Assembly (NCBI GenBank): GCA_025361725.1
Contig: JANYJV010000010.1
Location: 16,174 to 80,173 of the forward strand
Source of the DNA: Acidimicrobiia bacterium
Lineage (GTDB): Bacteria; Actinomycetota; Acidimicrobiia; IMCC26256; JAENVU01
Direction: 5' to 3'
Length of the DNA stretch: 64,000 bases
Below the pieces are notes generated by a model. It saw only the letters and a list, made by a program, of their open reading frames with translations. It was not told the origin of the DNA and did no database searches. Below are positions 29,808 to 39,782 of this stretch, one piece after another (positions within the stretch are counted from its first letter, which is position 1; every line of letters starts with the position of its first letter). A program made the translations under genes and the position numbers.

Positions 29808-30644
29808 TCAGTCGAAGGGCGGCAGGGAGGGGAGGTCGCCGGCGAGGAGCTCGTCGACGCGGACCCGGAGCGCGGTGGCGTAACCGTCGCCCGTGAGTTG
29901 CAGATAGCGGTTCGAGCGCACCGCGTCCACCACCATCGCGGCGGCCTGCGCCGGCGGCATCCCTCGATCGGTGTTCTCGTCGAGCATGCGGTCGACGAAC
30001 TCGGATTCCGGGCTCATCTCGGTCGCCGTCGCGGCGGGCCGGTTCCGATCCGAGGACGCAATCCCCGTCTTGACCGCGCCGGGGCACAATGCCGTCACCC
30101 CAATGGGTGCGCCCGCCGAGGCCAGCTCGCCGGCCAGGCATTCGGTCAGCCCGAGCGCGGCGAACTTCGAGGCGGTGTAGGGCGCGGAGTACGCCGAGGC
30201 GAAGAGACCTGCGGCGGAAATCGTGTTCACGATGTGACCCGGCCGGCCGCGCTCGATCATCCCCGGGACGAAGGCCTGGATCCCATGCAGGATCCCGTAG
30301 AAGTTCACCCCCATCACCCATTCGAAATCGGCGACGGGCCGGTCCCAGGTGAGGCCGCCGGCGAACACCCCCGCGTTGTTGCACACGACGTCCGCACCGT
30401 CGAACTCGCGCTCGACGCGCGCCGCGAACTCGTGCACCGCGTTCGCGTTGGAAACGTCGACCGTGACTGCAATCACCGTCGCGCCGGTCGAACGGAGTTG
30501 GGCTTCGGTGTCGTGCAGCGCGTCGGCCTGCACATCGGCGATGGCCACCCGCATCCCAACGGCAGCGAACGCGTGGGCGAGTGCTTGCCCGATCCCACTT
30601 CCCGCGCCGGTCACGACGGCACACTTGCCGTTGAGCTGATCCAT
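29808..30644 (-). CDS. SDR family oxidoreductase
   Basis: KCAVVTGAGSGIGQALAHAFA, VCNNAGVFAGG, YSAPYTASKFAALG (YxxxK). Confidence 0.95.
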   Translation of the reverse strand: MDQLNGKCAVVTGAGSGIGQALAHAFAAVGMRVAIADVQADALHDTEAQLRSTGATVIAVTVDVSNANAVHEFAARVEREFDGADVVCNNAGVFAGGLTWDRPVADFEWVMGVNFYGILHGIQAFVPGMIERGRPGHIVNTISAAGLFASAYSAPYTASKFAALGLTECLAGELASAGAPIGVTALCPGAVKTGIASSDRNRPAATATEMSPESEFVDRMLDENTDRGMPPAQAAAMVVDAVRSNRYLQLTGDGYATALRVRVDELLAGDLPSLPPFD

Positions 30645-30687
30645 GCGCGCAGGCTAGGTGCCGCGCAACACCGCTAACTTCGACACC

Positions 30688-31542
30688 ATGCGCGTATCGA
30701 TCGGAAACACCCGCCTCTTCGTCGACGTCGAGGGACTCGGTCTCGTCCCCGACGGCGCGACCATGCGCGCCAAACCGACCCTGATCCTGCTCCACGGCGG
30801 TCCCGGGTTCGACCATTCGAGTTTCAAACCGCATTGGTCCCAGTTCACCGACATCGCGCAGGTCGTGTACTACGACCATCGGGGCCAAGGTCGCAGCGAT
30901 CGTTCGGATCCCGAAACGTGGAACCTTGAGCAATGGGCCGCCGATCTGGTTGCGCTCTGTGACGCGCTCGAGATCGTCGACCCCATCGTTTGCGGCGTGT
31001 CATTCGGCGGGATGGTCGCCCTCCAGTACCTCGTCGATCACCCGACGCACGCGAGTCGGGTGATCCTCGATTCCACAACGGCCCGCTCTGATCCGGCGCT
31101 GATGCTCCCGGTGTTCGAACGACTCGGCGGCCCGGCCGCACGAGATGCGGCGGAAACGTTCTGGGCCGAACCCACTCCCCAAGCCATGAAGCAATATTTC
31201 GAACTCTGCATGCCGCTCTACAGCCGTACGACCGCGCCCGACGCCGCCGACCGCATGCACCGCCAGATCGAAGTCGCGAACTACGCCCTGTTCGGCCAGT
31301 GGAGTCGAGGCGAACAACGAACCTTCGATCTCACCGCTCGCCTCTCCCAGGTGCAACGGCCCGTGTTGCTCCTGGCCGGGGAGGACGATCCGGTCTGTCC
31401 CGTCGACGGAGCCGAAGTCATCGCGGCCGGGATCCCGCACGCACGCTTCGAGCGGTTCGACGACTGCGGCCATGGAGTCTGGCGCGACCAGCCTGACCAG
31501 GCCTTCCATCTGATTCGGGATTTCATACTCGGCCGAGCCTGA
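30688..31542 (+). CDS. Alpha/beta hydrolase, proline iminopeptidase-like
   Basis: TLILLHGGPGFDHSSF, VVYYDHRGQGRSDRSDPETWNLEQWAADL, VCGVSFGGMVALQYL, DCGHGVWRDQPD. Confidence 0.92.
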   Translation: MRVSIGNTRLFVDVEGLGLVPDGATMRAKPTLILLHGGPGFDHSSFKPHWSQFTDIAQVVYYDHRGQGRSDRSDPETWNLEQWAADLVALCDALEIVDPIVCGVSFGGMVALQYLVDHPTHASRVILDSTTARSDPALMLPVFERLGGPAARDAAETFWAEPTPQAMKQYFELCMPLYSRTTAPDAADRMHRQIEVANYALFGQWSRGEQRTFDLTARLSQVQRPVLLLAGEDDPVCPVDGAEVIAAGIPHARFERFDDCGHGVWRDQPDQAFHLIRDFILGRA

Positions 31543-31543
31543 A

Positions 31544-31604
31544 CCCCACACTCCGGCGTCGCTCAGGCCGACCCAAGCGGCGCTGGTGACGCCAGACGGT
31601 GGGG
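31544..31604. repeat. Repeat family D copy 2, between convergent stop codons
   Basis: ccccacactccggcgtcgctcaggccgacccaagcggcgctggtgacgccagacggtgggg; likely acts as bidirectional terminator. Confidence 0.85.
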
Positions 31605-31612
31605 TGAGAGGG

Positions 31613-33451
31613 TCAGGCGGTGCGGTCCATGGCGTGGGAATCCCAGGCCGCGAAGAGACGGGCGTAACGACCGCGGCGTGCCAGCAACTCGTCGTGGGTT
31701 CCGACCTCGAGCAGGCCGCCCTGGTCGACGACCGCGACCCGGTCACACCGCTGCGCGGTCGACAGGCGGTGCGCGACCACCACAACGGTGCGACCGTCGG
31801 TGAGGCGATCGAGTGCCCGCTCGACCGCGTGCTCGGTCCCGGGATCGAGATTCGAAGTGGCTTCGTCGAGGACGAGGACCGCCGGGTCCGCGAGCGCAGC
31901 ACGCGCCAGCGACACGAGCTGCTTCTCGCCCGCCGACAGCCGCGATCCGCGCTCACGCACTTCGGTCTCGAGACCATCCGGGAAGGCCGCAAACGTCGCG
32001 GTCAGCCCGAGCGCCTCAACTGCGGCTTCCACCTCGGCGTCCGTGGCGCCGTCTCGCCCGACGCGCACGTTGTCACGGATCGTTCCGGCGAAGAGGAAAC
32101 CCTCTTGCGGGACCACCACGATCGTGTGGCGGAGGCTCGCCAACGTGGCGTTGCGCAGATCGACGCCGCCGTAACTCACCGTGCCGTCGCGCGGGTCGTA
32201 GAAGCGCGCCATCAACTTCGCCAAGGTGGACTTGCCGGCGCCGGTCGGGCCTACCAGCGCCACCCGCTCCCCCGCACCCACGGTGATCGAGACATCGTGC
32301 AGGACTTCGGGGCCAAGCGGATGGACCACGCCGTCCGTGTCCGGCACGTCGGTGCCGTAGGAGAACGCGAGTCCGGTGACCGCGAGATCGCCACGATCAG
32401 GGAGATCGACTGCGCCCGGCTTCTCGTCGACGGACACCTCGGTGTCGAGCAGGAGAAACAGTTTGTGGAGCGCCGCGCCCGACGACTGCACCGTGTTGTA
32501 GAGCTGGCTCAGTTGCTGGATCGGCTCGAACAAGTTGTTGAGGTAGAGGACGAACGCGAGCACCGTCCCCACGGTCACGGCGCGGCTATCGACGAGCACG
32601 CCCCCGAGCCCGACGATCACCGCGATGCCGATGACACCAGTGAACTCGACGAACGGGAAGTACTTCGCCGAGATTCGGACCGTCTCGAGGTTCGCTTCGA
32701 ACTGGTTCTCGTTCGTGGTCCCGAAGCGCCGGATCCAGCCGCGCTCGCGCCCGAACGCCTGCACGACTCGGACCCCTTCGAGACCCTCTTGCAACGTCGA
32801 GAGGGTCTCGCCGATGCGTTCACGAACTTCGAGGTACGCCGCGTTCGACCGGCGCCGGAACCAACGACTCGCGATTAGGACCGGCGGGACGATCACCAGG
32901 ACCCCAAGGCTCAGCTGCCAGCTCATCGTGCTCACGACGATGATGGCGCCGATGAAGATCAGGAAATTCTGCACGAACATCACCAGGCCCTGGCTGATGA
33001 GTTCCTGCAGCGCATCGATGTCCGACGTCATGCGCGCCACGAGGCGGCCAGTCTTCTCGCGGTCATAGAAGTCCAGCGAGAGCGCCATGAGGTGGCGGAA
33101 GACTCGTTCCCGCAAAGCCCGGAGGAATCGTTCCCCGGTTCGGCTGACCAGCCAGATCACCAGCCGACCGAGCGCGAGTCCCAGAATCGCGACCACCAAA
33201 TACGCGACGGCGATCCGATTCAACGCCGCACCGTCGTGGGCGACCAAGCCTTGGTCGACGCCGGCACGCACCAGGGCCGGTCCCGCGAGCAGGCAAGCGG
33301 TCTGTCCGATCAGGACGACGGTCGCCACGATGATCTGGCGTCGGTAGGGGGCCAGCATGACGCTGAGGCGGCGCAGGACCTGATGCGCCGCGGCGCGGTC
33401 CAGCTTGGTGTCGTCGTCGACCGCGTTGTTCCCGATCATGCCGCCTCTCAC
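31613..33451 (-). CDS. ABC exporter, fused permease/ATPase
   Basis: GERVALVGPTGAGKSTLAKLMARF (Walker A), RLSAGEKQLVSLARAALADPAVLVLDEATS (signature/Walker B). Confidence 0.95.
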   Translation of the reverse strand: MRGGMIGNNAVDDDTKLDRAAAHQVLRRLSVMLAPYRRQIIVATVVLIGQTACLLAGPALVRAGVDQGLVAHDGAALNRIAVAYLVVAILGLALGRLVIWLVSRTGERFLRALRERVFRHLMALSLDFYDREKTGRLVARMTSDIDALQELISQGLVMFVQNFLIFIGAIIVVSTMSWQLSLGVLVIVPPVLIASRWFRRRSNAAYLEVRERIGETLSTLQEGLEGVRVVQAFGRERGWIRRFGTTNENQFEANLETVRISAKYFPFVEFTGVIGIAVIVGLGGVLVDSRAVTVGTVLAFVLYLNNLFEPIQQLSQLYNTVQSSGAALHKLFLLLDTEVSVDEKPGAVDLPDRGDLAVTGLAFSYGTDVPDTDGVVHPLGPEVLHDVSITVGAGERVALVGPTGAGKSTLAKLMARFYDPRDGTVSYGGVDLRNATLASLRHTIVVVPQEGFLFAGTIRDNVRVGRDGATDAEVEAAVEALGLTATFAAFPDGLETEVRERGSRLSAGEKQLVSLARAALADPAVLVLDEATSNLDPGTEHAVERALDRLTDGRTVVVVAHRLSTAQRCDRVAVVDQGGLLEVGTHDELLARRGRYARLFAAWDSHAMDRTA

Positions 33452-35280
33452 GCGGTCACCTCCGGCACCGCTCGGGTTGCTGAATCGTCGGCGCGGTCGA
33501 CCGCCGATGGCGCTGCCCCGGCGGCGGCGAGCACCGAGCGGTATTCGTCGCTCGTGGCCAGCAACTCGTCGTGCGTACCCGTGGCGATCACGTGACCATC
33601 GCCGATCAGCACGACGCGGTCAGCCAACGCGATCGTCGCGGGCCGGTGGGCGATGATCAGCGTGGTCCGGCCGTCCATCACCTCGGCGAGCGCGGCGCGG
33701 ATCTCGTGTTCCTTGGTGGGATCGACCGACGACGTTGCGTCGTCGAGGATCAGGATCCGCGGGTCGGCCAACACGGCGCGTGCGATCGCGATGCGCTGGC
33801 GCTGGCCGCCGGAGAGTGAGAACCCGTGCTCACCGATCACGGTGTCGTAGCCGTTCGGCAGCGCGTCGATGAAGTCGGACGCGCCGGCGAGGCGCGCCGC
33901 CCGCTCCACCTGTTCGAACGGCGCATCCGGATCCGCGAACGCGATGTTCTCTCGCACCGTGTCCGAGAAGAGGAACGTCTCCTCGAACACGATGCCCACG
34001 GCGCCGCGGAGTTCGTCCACCGCCAACTTCCGAACGTCGACTCCGTCGAGGAGGATCTGACCCGCGTCGACGTCGTAGAAGCGCGGCACCAGACGAGCGA
34101 CGGTGCTCTTTCCCGAACCGGTCGCGCCGACGATCGCGACCGCCTCGCCGCCTGCGACCTCGAGATCGAGACCGTCGAGCACGGATCGACCCGGGCCGTA
34201 CCCGAAGCGGACCCCCTCGAAGCGCAACGCACCCGCGCCCGCGCCGAGCGGCTGCGCATCGGGCGCGTCGGTGATAGCGGGATCGGTGGCCAGGATCTCG
34301 TGCACTCGCCCCGCGCCCGCCGACGCTCGCGACGCCTGCGCCACGAGCATCCCCATCATGCGCATGGGCCAGATCAGCATCAGGATGTAGAGGTTGAACG
34401 CGAGGATGTCGCCCACTTGCAGGTGGCCGTTCAACACCTGGTGACCGCCGTACCAGAGGATCGCCACCATCGAGACCGTCGGCAGGAAATCGACGAGCGG
34501 CATGAAGCCGGCGCGCAGTCGCGCCGCGGCGAGCGACCGGTCGAGGACCGAGTCGGCCTCCGCCTGTAGCCGGCGAACCTGTTGCTGCTCGGCGCCGAAG
34601 CCCTTCACGACTCGGATGCCGGAGAGGCTCTCCTCGACGACGCCGGACACGTCCGCGAGTTCCTCCTGCAACGCGAGATTGACCGGCGCGATCCGATGCG
34701 AGAACCGGGTGGCCGCAACGTTGAGGAACGGCAGGGCACCCAGCGCGAGGACGGCGAGCACCACGTCTTTGGTCAGCATGATGACGAGCACACCACTCAT
34801 CGTGAGCAGACTCGCGATCGTCAACGGGATGAGGATCACAACGGTCTGCACTTGTTGAATATCGGTGTTGGCGCGCGCCATGAGTTGACCGGTCTGGGCC
34901 TCGTCGTGGAACGCGAAGTGCAAGCGCTGAAGGTGGGCGAACAGCCGGTGTCGAAGATCGGTTTCTGTCCGGAGCGCGATGCGGAACGCCGCGTACCGGC
35001 GGAGCCCGGTACAGATGGCCTGCACGATGCCGATCGCCATCATCACGATGGTCAGACGGATGACCTTGCCCTGATCTCCGTGACGCATGCCGTCGTCGAT
35101 AGCGGCGGCCGCCAGCAGAGGGATCGTGAGCTTGGCCGCGGTCCAGATCACTCCGGCGGCAACACCACCGACCACCCACGATCGCTGCGTGGCGATCGAA
35201 CGACGCATGAGCCGCCAACCGTCGCGACGGCGCGCGTGGTCACGCTCAGCTTGGTCGGCAGTATTGACTCGGGACTCCAC
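33448..35280 (-). CDS. ABC exporter, fused permease/ATPase (pairs with neighbour)
   Basis: AIVGATGSGKSTVARLVPRF, FSLSGGQRQRIAIARAVLADPRILILDDATSSVD; 4-bp overlap with downstream exporter. Confidence 0.95.
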   Translation of the reverse strand: MESRVNTADQAERDHARRRDGWRLMRRSIATQRSWVVGGVAAGVIWTAAKLTIPLLAAAAIDDGMRHGDQGKVIRLTIVMMAIGIVQAICTGLRRYAAFRIALRTETDLRHRLFAHLQRLHFAFHDEAQTGQLMARANTDIQQVQTVVILIPLTIASLLTMSGVLVIMLTKDVVLAVLALGALPFLNVAATRFSHRIAPVNLALQEELADVSGVVEESLSGIRVVKGFGAEQQQVRRLQAEADSVLDRSLAAARLRAGFMPLVDFLPTVSMVAILWYGGHQVLNGHLQVGDILAFNLYILMLIWPMRMMGMLVAQASRASAGAGRVHEILATDPAITDAPDAQPLGAGAGALRFEGVRFGYGPGRSVLDGLDLEVAGGEAVAIVGATGSGKSTVARLVPRFYDVDAGQILLDGVDVRKLAVDELRGAVGIVFEETFLFSDTVRENIAFADPDAPFEQVERAARLAGASDFIDALPNGYDTVIGEHGFSLSGGQRQRIAIARAVLADPRILILDDATSSVDPTKEHEIRAALAEVMDGRTTLIIAHRPATIALADRVVLIGDGHVIATGTHDELLATSDEYRSVLAAAGAAPSAVDRADDSATRAVPEVTA

Positions 35281-35340
35281 GGAGATTCGAGGGTACCCCC
35301 GAAGCTCGCGAAGCCACGATGAGATTGCTGCGATCGATCA

Positions 35341-35364
35341 CGCCGCGGACTCCGGTCCGCGGCG
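35341..35364. terminator. 10-bp perfect GC hairpin downstream of FtsH-like gene
   Basis: CGCCGCGGAC-TCCG-GTCCGCGGCG, ~40 nt past the minus-strand stop at 35404. Confidence 0.5.
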
Positions 35365-35403
35365 AGCGACCGCCAGATGCCCCAAGTCTCAGATGCGCTC
35401 GTC

Positions 35404-37218
35404 TCAGATGTCGGCGACGGTCTTGGCGAGCCGAGCTTCTTCGAGCACGCCGGTGATCTCGTCGCCCACCAGTTCGTCGCGGACCAGCAACTCGTCACGC
35501 AATGCCTCGACGAGGTGCCGGTTCTCGTCGAGCAGCTCCCGCACGGCCTCCTTCGACCGATCCAGGATGCGCTCGACCTCCACGCGGGCGCGCTCGTCGC
35601 CGAGCACCCGAGTGACCAGTCCGCTGTCCAGGGGACCTCCGCCCGATGCCTGAAAGCTGACGAGCGAGCCGGCCATGCCGAGCGCTCCCACCATCGTGGC
35701 GGCGATAATGGTCGCCTGCATGAGGTCCGAGCCCGGCCCGGTACCCGACTCGCCGAACCACAGTTCTTCTGCCGCCATGCCGCCGAACGCGATCTGGATC
35801 TGCGACAGCAGCTCGGTCCGATTACGCAGGAAGCGCTCCTCGGTATCGGAGTGTGCCAACAGGCCGAGCGACCCGCGACGGCGGACGATCGAGAGCACTT
35901 CGAGCTTGCGTCCGACCCCCACGAGGTGAGCAACGACTGCGTGACCAGCCTCGTGCGTGGCGATGATGCGTCGCTCCTCATCCGTGTACTCGATGGGATT
36001 CGCGAGCCCGACTTCCTCGGTCAGCTTGGCCTTCTGAATGTCGTCCCATTCCATCGCGCCGCGGCCGGCACGCAGTGACCACACCAGCGCCTCGTCGAAG
36101 AGGTGCTCGATCATGACGGGCGAATAGCCGATCGTGACCGCCGCGAGCTGGTCCCGACGCTCGTCTTTGTCCAACTCCGGAACGTGGGCCTTCTTGTCGA
36201 GGTAGTGATCGATGATCTCGCGCCGACCGGAGCGGCTCGGAAGATCGAAGTGGATCGAGCGGTCGAACCGGCCGGGACGCAGCAGCGCCGGGTCGAGCGC
36301 CGACGCGCGGTTGGTGGCGCCGATGATCAAGATGTTCGAGGACACCGGCGGACGCTTCTTGATCTCCCACCGCGCCGGCAGCATCCGGTTGACCTTGCTG
36401 ATGAACCAACCCTGCAACTTCTCGCCGCGGGTCGGCTCGTCGAAGGACTGCAGCTGGATGAGCAGCTCGTTGATCACGCCGGCGAAGCCCTCGCCGAGAC
36501 CGCGGTTGATCGTGCGGACGTCATGGCGGGCTTCGGGGTCCTTCATGCCGGCCCGGGCCACCGCAATCGCGTCGATCTCCTCGATGAACCCGATGGCACC
36601 ACCCTCGCGGCGAGCCGCCTTGCGCAGGTCCTTGAAGAACGTGGCGATCTTGCGGTTCGTCTGGCCGAAGTACGGCGACTGGATCGAGCTCGCAGCGACG
36701 AAATGGAACGGCACCCCGGCCTCTCGCGCCATGGCCTTGGCCATGAACGTCTTGCCGGTACCCGGAGGACCCTCGAACAGGATCGCGCGCCGCGGAGTCC
36801 CGCCCATCGTGTCGTGGAAGGTCTTGTACGCGAGGAAGAGGTTCAGCGTCTTGATGACCTCGTCCTTGACCATCCCGAGCCCGACGACATCGTCGAGCTT
36901 CACGGGGATCTCACTCGGCCGATACACGGTGTGAGGTGAGCGACCCATCAGCATCATCGGGACGACCAGGACGCTGCCGAGGATCAGCACGAGGACCAAC
37001 GACGGCAGCATGCCCTGCCACTCGGGCGGCAGGTTCAGATTTGGGAGGCCCCACACCACAGGGTGCCCGCCGAGCAGTCGGGCCAACGGGTAATCGAGGA
37101 GCAGCGCCAACACGATCGCCATGCGGACGAGGCGCCGACGCCGGCCCGCCTCTCGCACCCGGGCAACATCGCCTTGCGCGCCGACAACCTTCTCGCCACC
37201 GAGGAGTCCGAGATCCAT
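35404..37218 (-). CDS. FtsH-like membrane AAA+ metalloprotease (divergent)
   Basis: LFEGPPGTGKTFMAKAMA (Walker A), IGFIEEIDAIA (Walker B), ATNRASALDPALLRPGRFDRSIHFDLP (SRH), ATHEAGHAVVAHLVG (HEXXH), two N-terminal TM segments. Confidence 0.88.
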   Translation of the reverse strand: MDLGLLGGEKVVGAQGDVARVREAGRRRRLVRMAIVLALLLDYPLARLLGGHPVVWGLPNLNLPPEWQGMLPSLVLVLILGSVLVVPMMLMGRSPHTVYRPSEIPVKLDDVVGLGMVKDEVIKTLNLFLAYKTFHDTMGGTPRRAILFEGPPGTGKTFMAKAMAREAGVPFHFVAASSIQSPYFGQTNRKIATFFKDLRKAARREGGAIGFIEEIDAIAVARAGMKDPEARHDVRTINRGLGEGFAGVINELLIQLQSFDEPTRGEKLQGWFISKVNRMLPARWEIKKRPPVSSNILIIGATNRASALDPALLRPGRFDRSIHFDLPSRSGRREIIDHYLDKKAHVPELDKDERRDQLAAVTIGYSPVMIEHLFDEALVWSLRAGRGAMEWDDIQKAKLTEEVGLANPIEYTDEERRIIATHEAGHAVVAHLVGVGRKLEVLSIVRRRGSLGLLAHSDTEERFLRNRTELLSQIQIAFGGMAAEELWFGESGTGPGSDLMQATIIAATMVGALGMAGSLVSFQASGGGPLDSGLVTRVLGDERARVEVERILDRSKEAVRELLDENRHLVEALRDELLVRDELVGDEITGVLEEARLAKTVADI

Positions 37219-37360
37219 AGTTTTCGTGTCCCAACGCCGAGATCGATCCGTGTGTCAATCACCCTACGTGGCAGAACTTTCGATCGCTATCACCCATAGT
37301 GGGGAGATCGCGGCTTCCGCGGCCGCTGAGCTGGCCTCGATGCGACGGTAGGGTCGAGCG

Positions 37361-37756
37361 ATGCGGCTCGTCGACGTTCGCGCGAGCCGATTCGAGCAGG
37401 CGATCGTCGTGGTGATCCTCCTGGCTGGATTCGTGTTCCGCCAGCCCTGGTGCATCCCGATCGCCGCGGTCGTCGCCGCCTCGGTTTTGGTGCTCGGTGA
37501 GCGTTCGCCGGTCGCCCGGTTCTGGCATCGGGTCATCGAGCCCCGACGGCCGGCCGCGACCAACTTCGAGCCCCGTCCCACCGCCCAGACCCAGGCGCTG
37601 CTCCTGACCGTGGGCTTGGTGCTCGCAACAGTGGTGTGGAGTGCTGGATCCGTCGGGCTGGCGTCGATCGTCGCGGCGGTGGCCGCAGTGGTGGCCGCAC
37701 TCGGCGCCACCGGCGTGGTCAACCTCGCCGCCGAACTCCGCCGCCGTCGCGGCTGA
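37361..37756 (+). CDS. Small membrane protein, DUF4395-like
   Basis: DVRASRFEQAIVVVILLAGFVFRQPWCIPIAAV hydrophobic DUF4395-type N-terminus. Confidence 0.6.
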   Translation: MRLVDVRASRFEQAIVVVILLAGFVFRQPWCIPIAAVVAASVLVLGERSPVARFWHRVIEPRRPAATNFEPRPTAQTQALLLTVGLVLATVVWSAGSVGLASIVAAVAAVVAALGATGVVNLAAELRRRRG

Positions 37757-37782
37757 GCGCCACCGGGCTCGCCTGCGCCGTG

Positions 37783-38322
37783 CTACTCGGGGACCAGATG
37801 CGCCGGAATGTCCGCGACCAGCGGGTTGGCGCGATCGCGGTCGGAAAGGATCGGGGCGTCGCCGGGCCAGTCCACGCCGAGCGCGGGATCGTCCCACGCG
37901 ACACCGAGCTCGTCCGCCGGGTTGTAGTAGTTGTCGACGAGGTAGGTGATGGTGGCGTCGGTGATGGCGTAGAACCCGTGCGCCACACCACGCGGGATGT
38001 ACAGGCCGCGGTGCACCACCGCGTCGAGGTCCACGGTGAGCGAAGTCCCGCGCGTCGGCGAGGACACGCGCAAGTCGTGCAGCACCGCGAGGACGCGGCC
38101 GAACGGCACGTACCAGTAGTCGGCTTGGAACCGGTGGTAGTGCAAACCGACAAGCGTGTTCGCCGAGCGGTCGGCACGATTGCCCTGCACCATCGTCGGC
38201 GACCCCTCGGGCAGCCACTCCTGGCGAAAGGTCTCTGCGAAGAAGCCCCGAGGGTCTTTCCAGAGCGTCGGCTCGACGATCACAACGCCGCCGATCACAT
38301 CGGACGGCATGACATCGGCCAC
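37783..38322 (-). CDS. rfbC: dTDP-4-dehydrorhamnose 3,5-epimerase-like
   Basis: VIVEPTLWKDPRGFFAETFRQEWL, GLHYHRFQADYWYVPFGRVLAVLHDLR, YIPRGVAHGFYAITD. Confidence 0.88.
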   Translation of the reverse strand: MADVMPSDVIGGVVIVEPTLWKDPRGFFAETFRQEWLPEGSPTMVQGNRADRSANTLVGLHYHRFQADYWYVPFGRVLAVLHDLRVSSPTRGTSLTVDLDAVVHRGLYIPRGVAHGFYAITDATITYLVDNYYNPADELGVAWDDPALGVDWPGDAPILSDRDRANPLVADIPAHLVPE

Positions 38323-38325
38323 GAG

Positions 38326-38823
38326 TTACTCGCTTCCAAGGAGTCGGCCGTATCGGCCCTGATAAAAGAGGAGTGGGCCGGCGTCGGCACTGAGACCGAG
38401 TTCCTGCACCCGTCCGACGACGATGAGATGGTCGCCGGCATCGTGTTCGGCTTCGATGGTGCAGTCGAGGTACGCGTGCACGTCTTCGAGGATCGGGCCC
38501 TGGGTGCCGAGCCGCCAACCAATTTGACCGAACCGATCCGCGCCCGGCTTCGCGAAGAGTTGACTCACGTGCTCTTGGTGCTCGTCGAGCACGTTGACGG
38601 TGAAGTGGCCGGCGCGCTGAATCCGGGGCCAGGTACTCGACGTCTTGGCCGGGCAGAACAACACGAGCGGCGGATCGAGTGACACAGAGGAGAACGAGTT
38701 CGCGGCGAGACCGACGGGCTCGTCGCCATCCATCGCGGTGATGACCGTGATGCCGGTGGCGAAATGGCCGAGGACGGCACGAAACGACGCAGAGTCGGGC
38801 TTGAGGACGTCGTCATCGGACAT
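38326..38823 (-). CDS. Flavin reductase-like FMN-binding protein
   Basis: FRAVLGHFATGITVITAMDGDEPVGLAANSFSSVSLDPPLVLFCPAKTSSTWPRI. Confidence 0.92.
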   Translation of the reverse strand: MSDDDVLKPDSASFRAVLGHFATGITVITAMDGDEPVGLAANSFSSVSLDPPLVLFCPAKTSSTWPRIQRAGHFTVNVLDEHQEHVSQLFAKPGADRFGQIGWRLGTQGPILEDVHAYLDCTIEAEHDAGDHLIVVGRVQELGLSADAGPLLFYQGRYGRLLGSE

Positions 38824-38841
38824 GGGTGGCTCCGCGATGGA

Positions 38842-39714
38842 TCAGGTGGGCGGGAAGCGCAGGACCATACCCTCAGACGCCGCGATGACATCGGCTCCGT
38901 TCAACTGATCCGAAACGTCGCGCGCATCTCGCAACATCACGTCGACGTCGTCGTCGCTGTGGCCAGGATCGTGGTGGAAGAGGGCAACGGTTCGAGACCC
39001 TGCCTGCTTCGCCACGTGCACCGCGTACTCCGCCGTGCAGTGACCCCAATGGCGCTTCTGCTCAAACTCGGCCGGCGTGTGTTGCGCGTCGTGAATCAGC
39101 AAATCCACCCCGTCGCACAGCTCAAGGACCTCACGGGGTACGTGATCATCGGCGTGCCCGAGCCCACACCCCTGACCGTGATCGGCGAGGTACGCAACCG
39201 AGATTCCGTCCCATTCCACGCGATATCCGAGGGTCGGGCCGACGTGACGGATCCAGCGAGACCGCACCTTGGCCGTACCGACCGCGAAGTCGTCGTCGCC
39301 GGCATCCTGGAAATTGACGGTGCCGTTGAGCTGATCGGGCCGAATCGGAAAGTACGGCGGCCGCATCATTCCGGCGAACACCTCACCGATCGGGCCTTCG
39401 TTCTGGCGAGGCCCGTAGATCTCCACGAACGCATCGGGATGGTGGAGCGGGACGAAGAACGGCAGACCCTGCACGTGATCCCAGTGCAAGTGACTCAACA
39501 ACACCGATGCCTGAAAGCCATCGGCCCGGCCCTCGTTGGCAAGAGCCGTTCCGTAGTTCCGCAGACCGGTGCCGAGGTCGAACACGATCGGCGGCTCGCC
39601 GGGACGTTCCACGGAGACACACGACGTATTCCCGCCGTAGCGCGCGAGATAGTCACCGTCGCAGGGCGTCGAACCGCGCACGCCATGAAAAGTCACTGTG
39701 AGGTCCCCCGTCAC
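38842..39714 (-). CDS. MBL-fold metallohydrolase
   Basis: VTFHGVRGSTPCDGDYLARYGGNTSCVSVE, LLSHLHWDHVQGLPFF (HxHxDH), LIHDAQHTP. Start may be GTG 39714 or GTG 39696. Confidence 0.9.
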   Translation of the reverse strand: MTGDLTVTFHGVRGSTPCDGDYLARYGGNTSCVSVERPGEPPIVFDLGTGLRNYGTALANEGRADGFQASVLLSHLHWDHVQGLPFFVPLHHPDAFVEIYGPRQNEGPIGEVFAGMMRPPYFPIRPDQLNGTVNFQDAGDDDFAVGTAKVRSRWIRHVGPTLGYRVEWDGISVAYLADHGQGCGLGHADDHVPREVLELCDGVDLLIHDAQHTPAEFEQKRHWGHCTAEYAVHVAKQAGSRTVALFHHDPGHSDDDVDVMLRDARDVSDQLNGADVIAASEGMVLRFPPT

Positions 39715-39782
39715 GGCGGGGGACCTTAGCCACTAATTCACTCACCGAACAGACGCCGTTGTCACAAGGTTCAATGTTCCCG

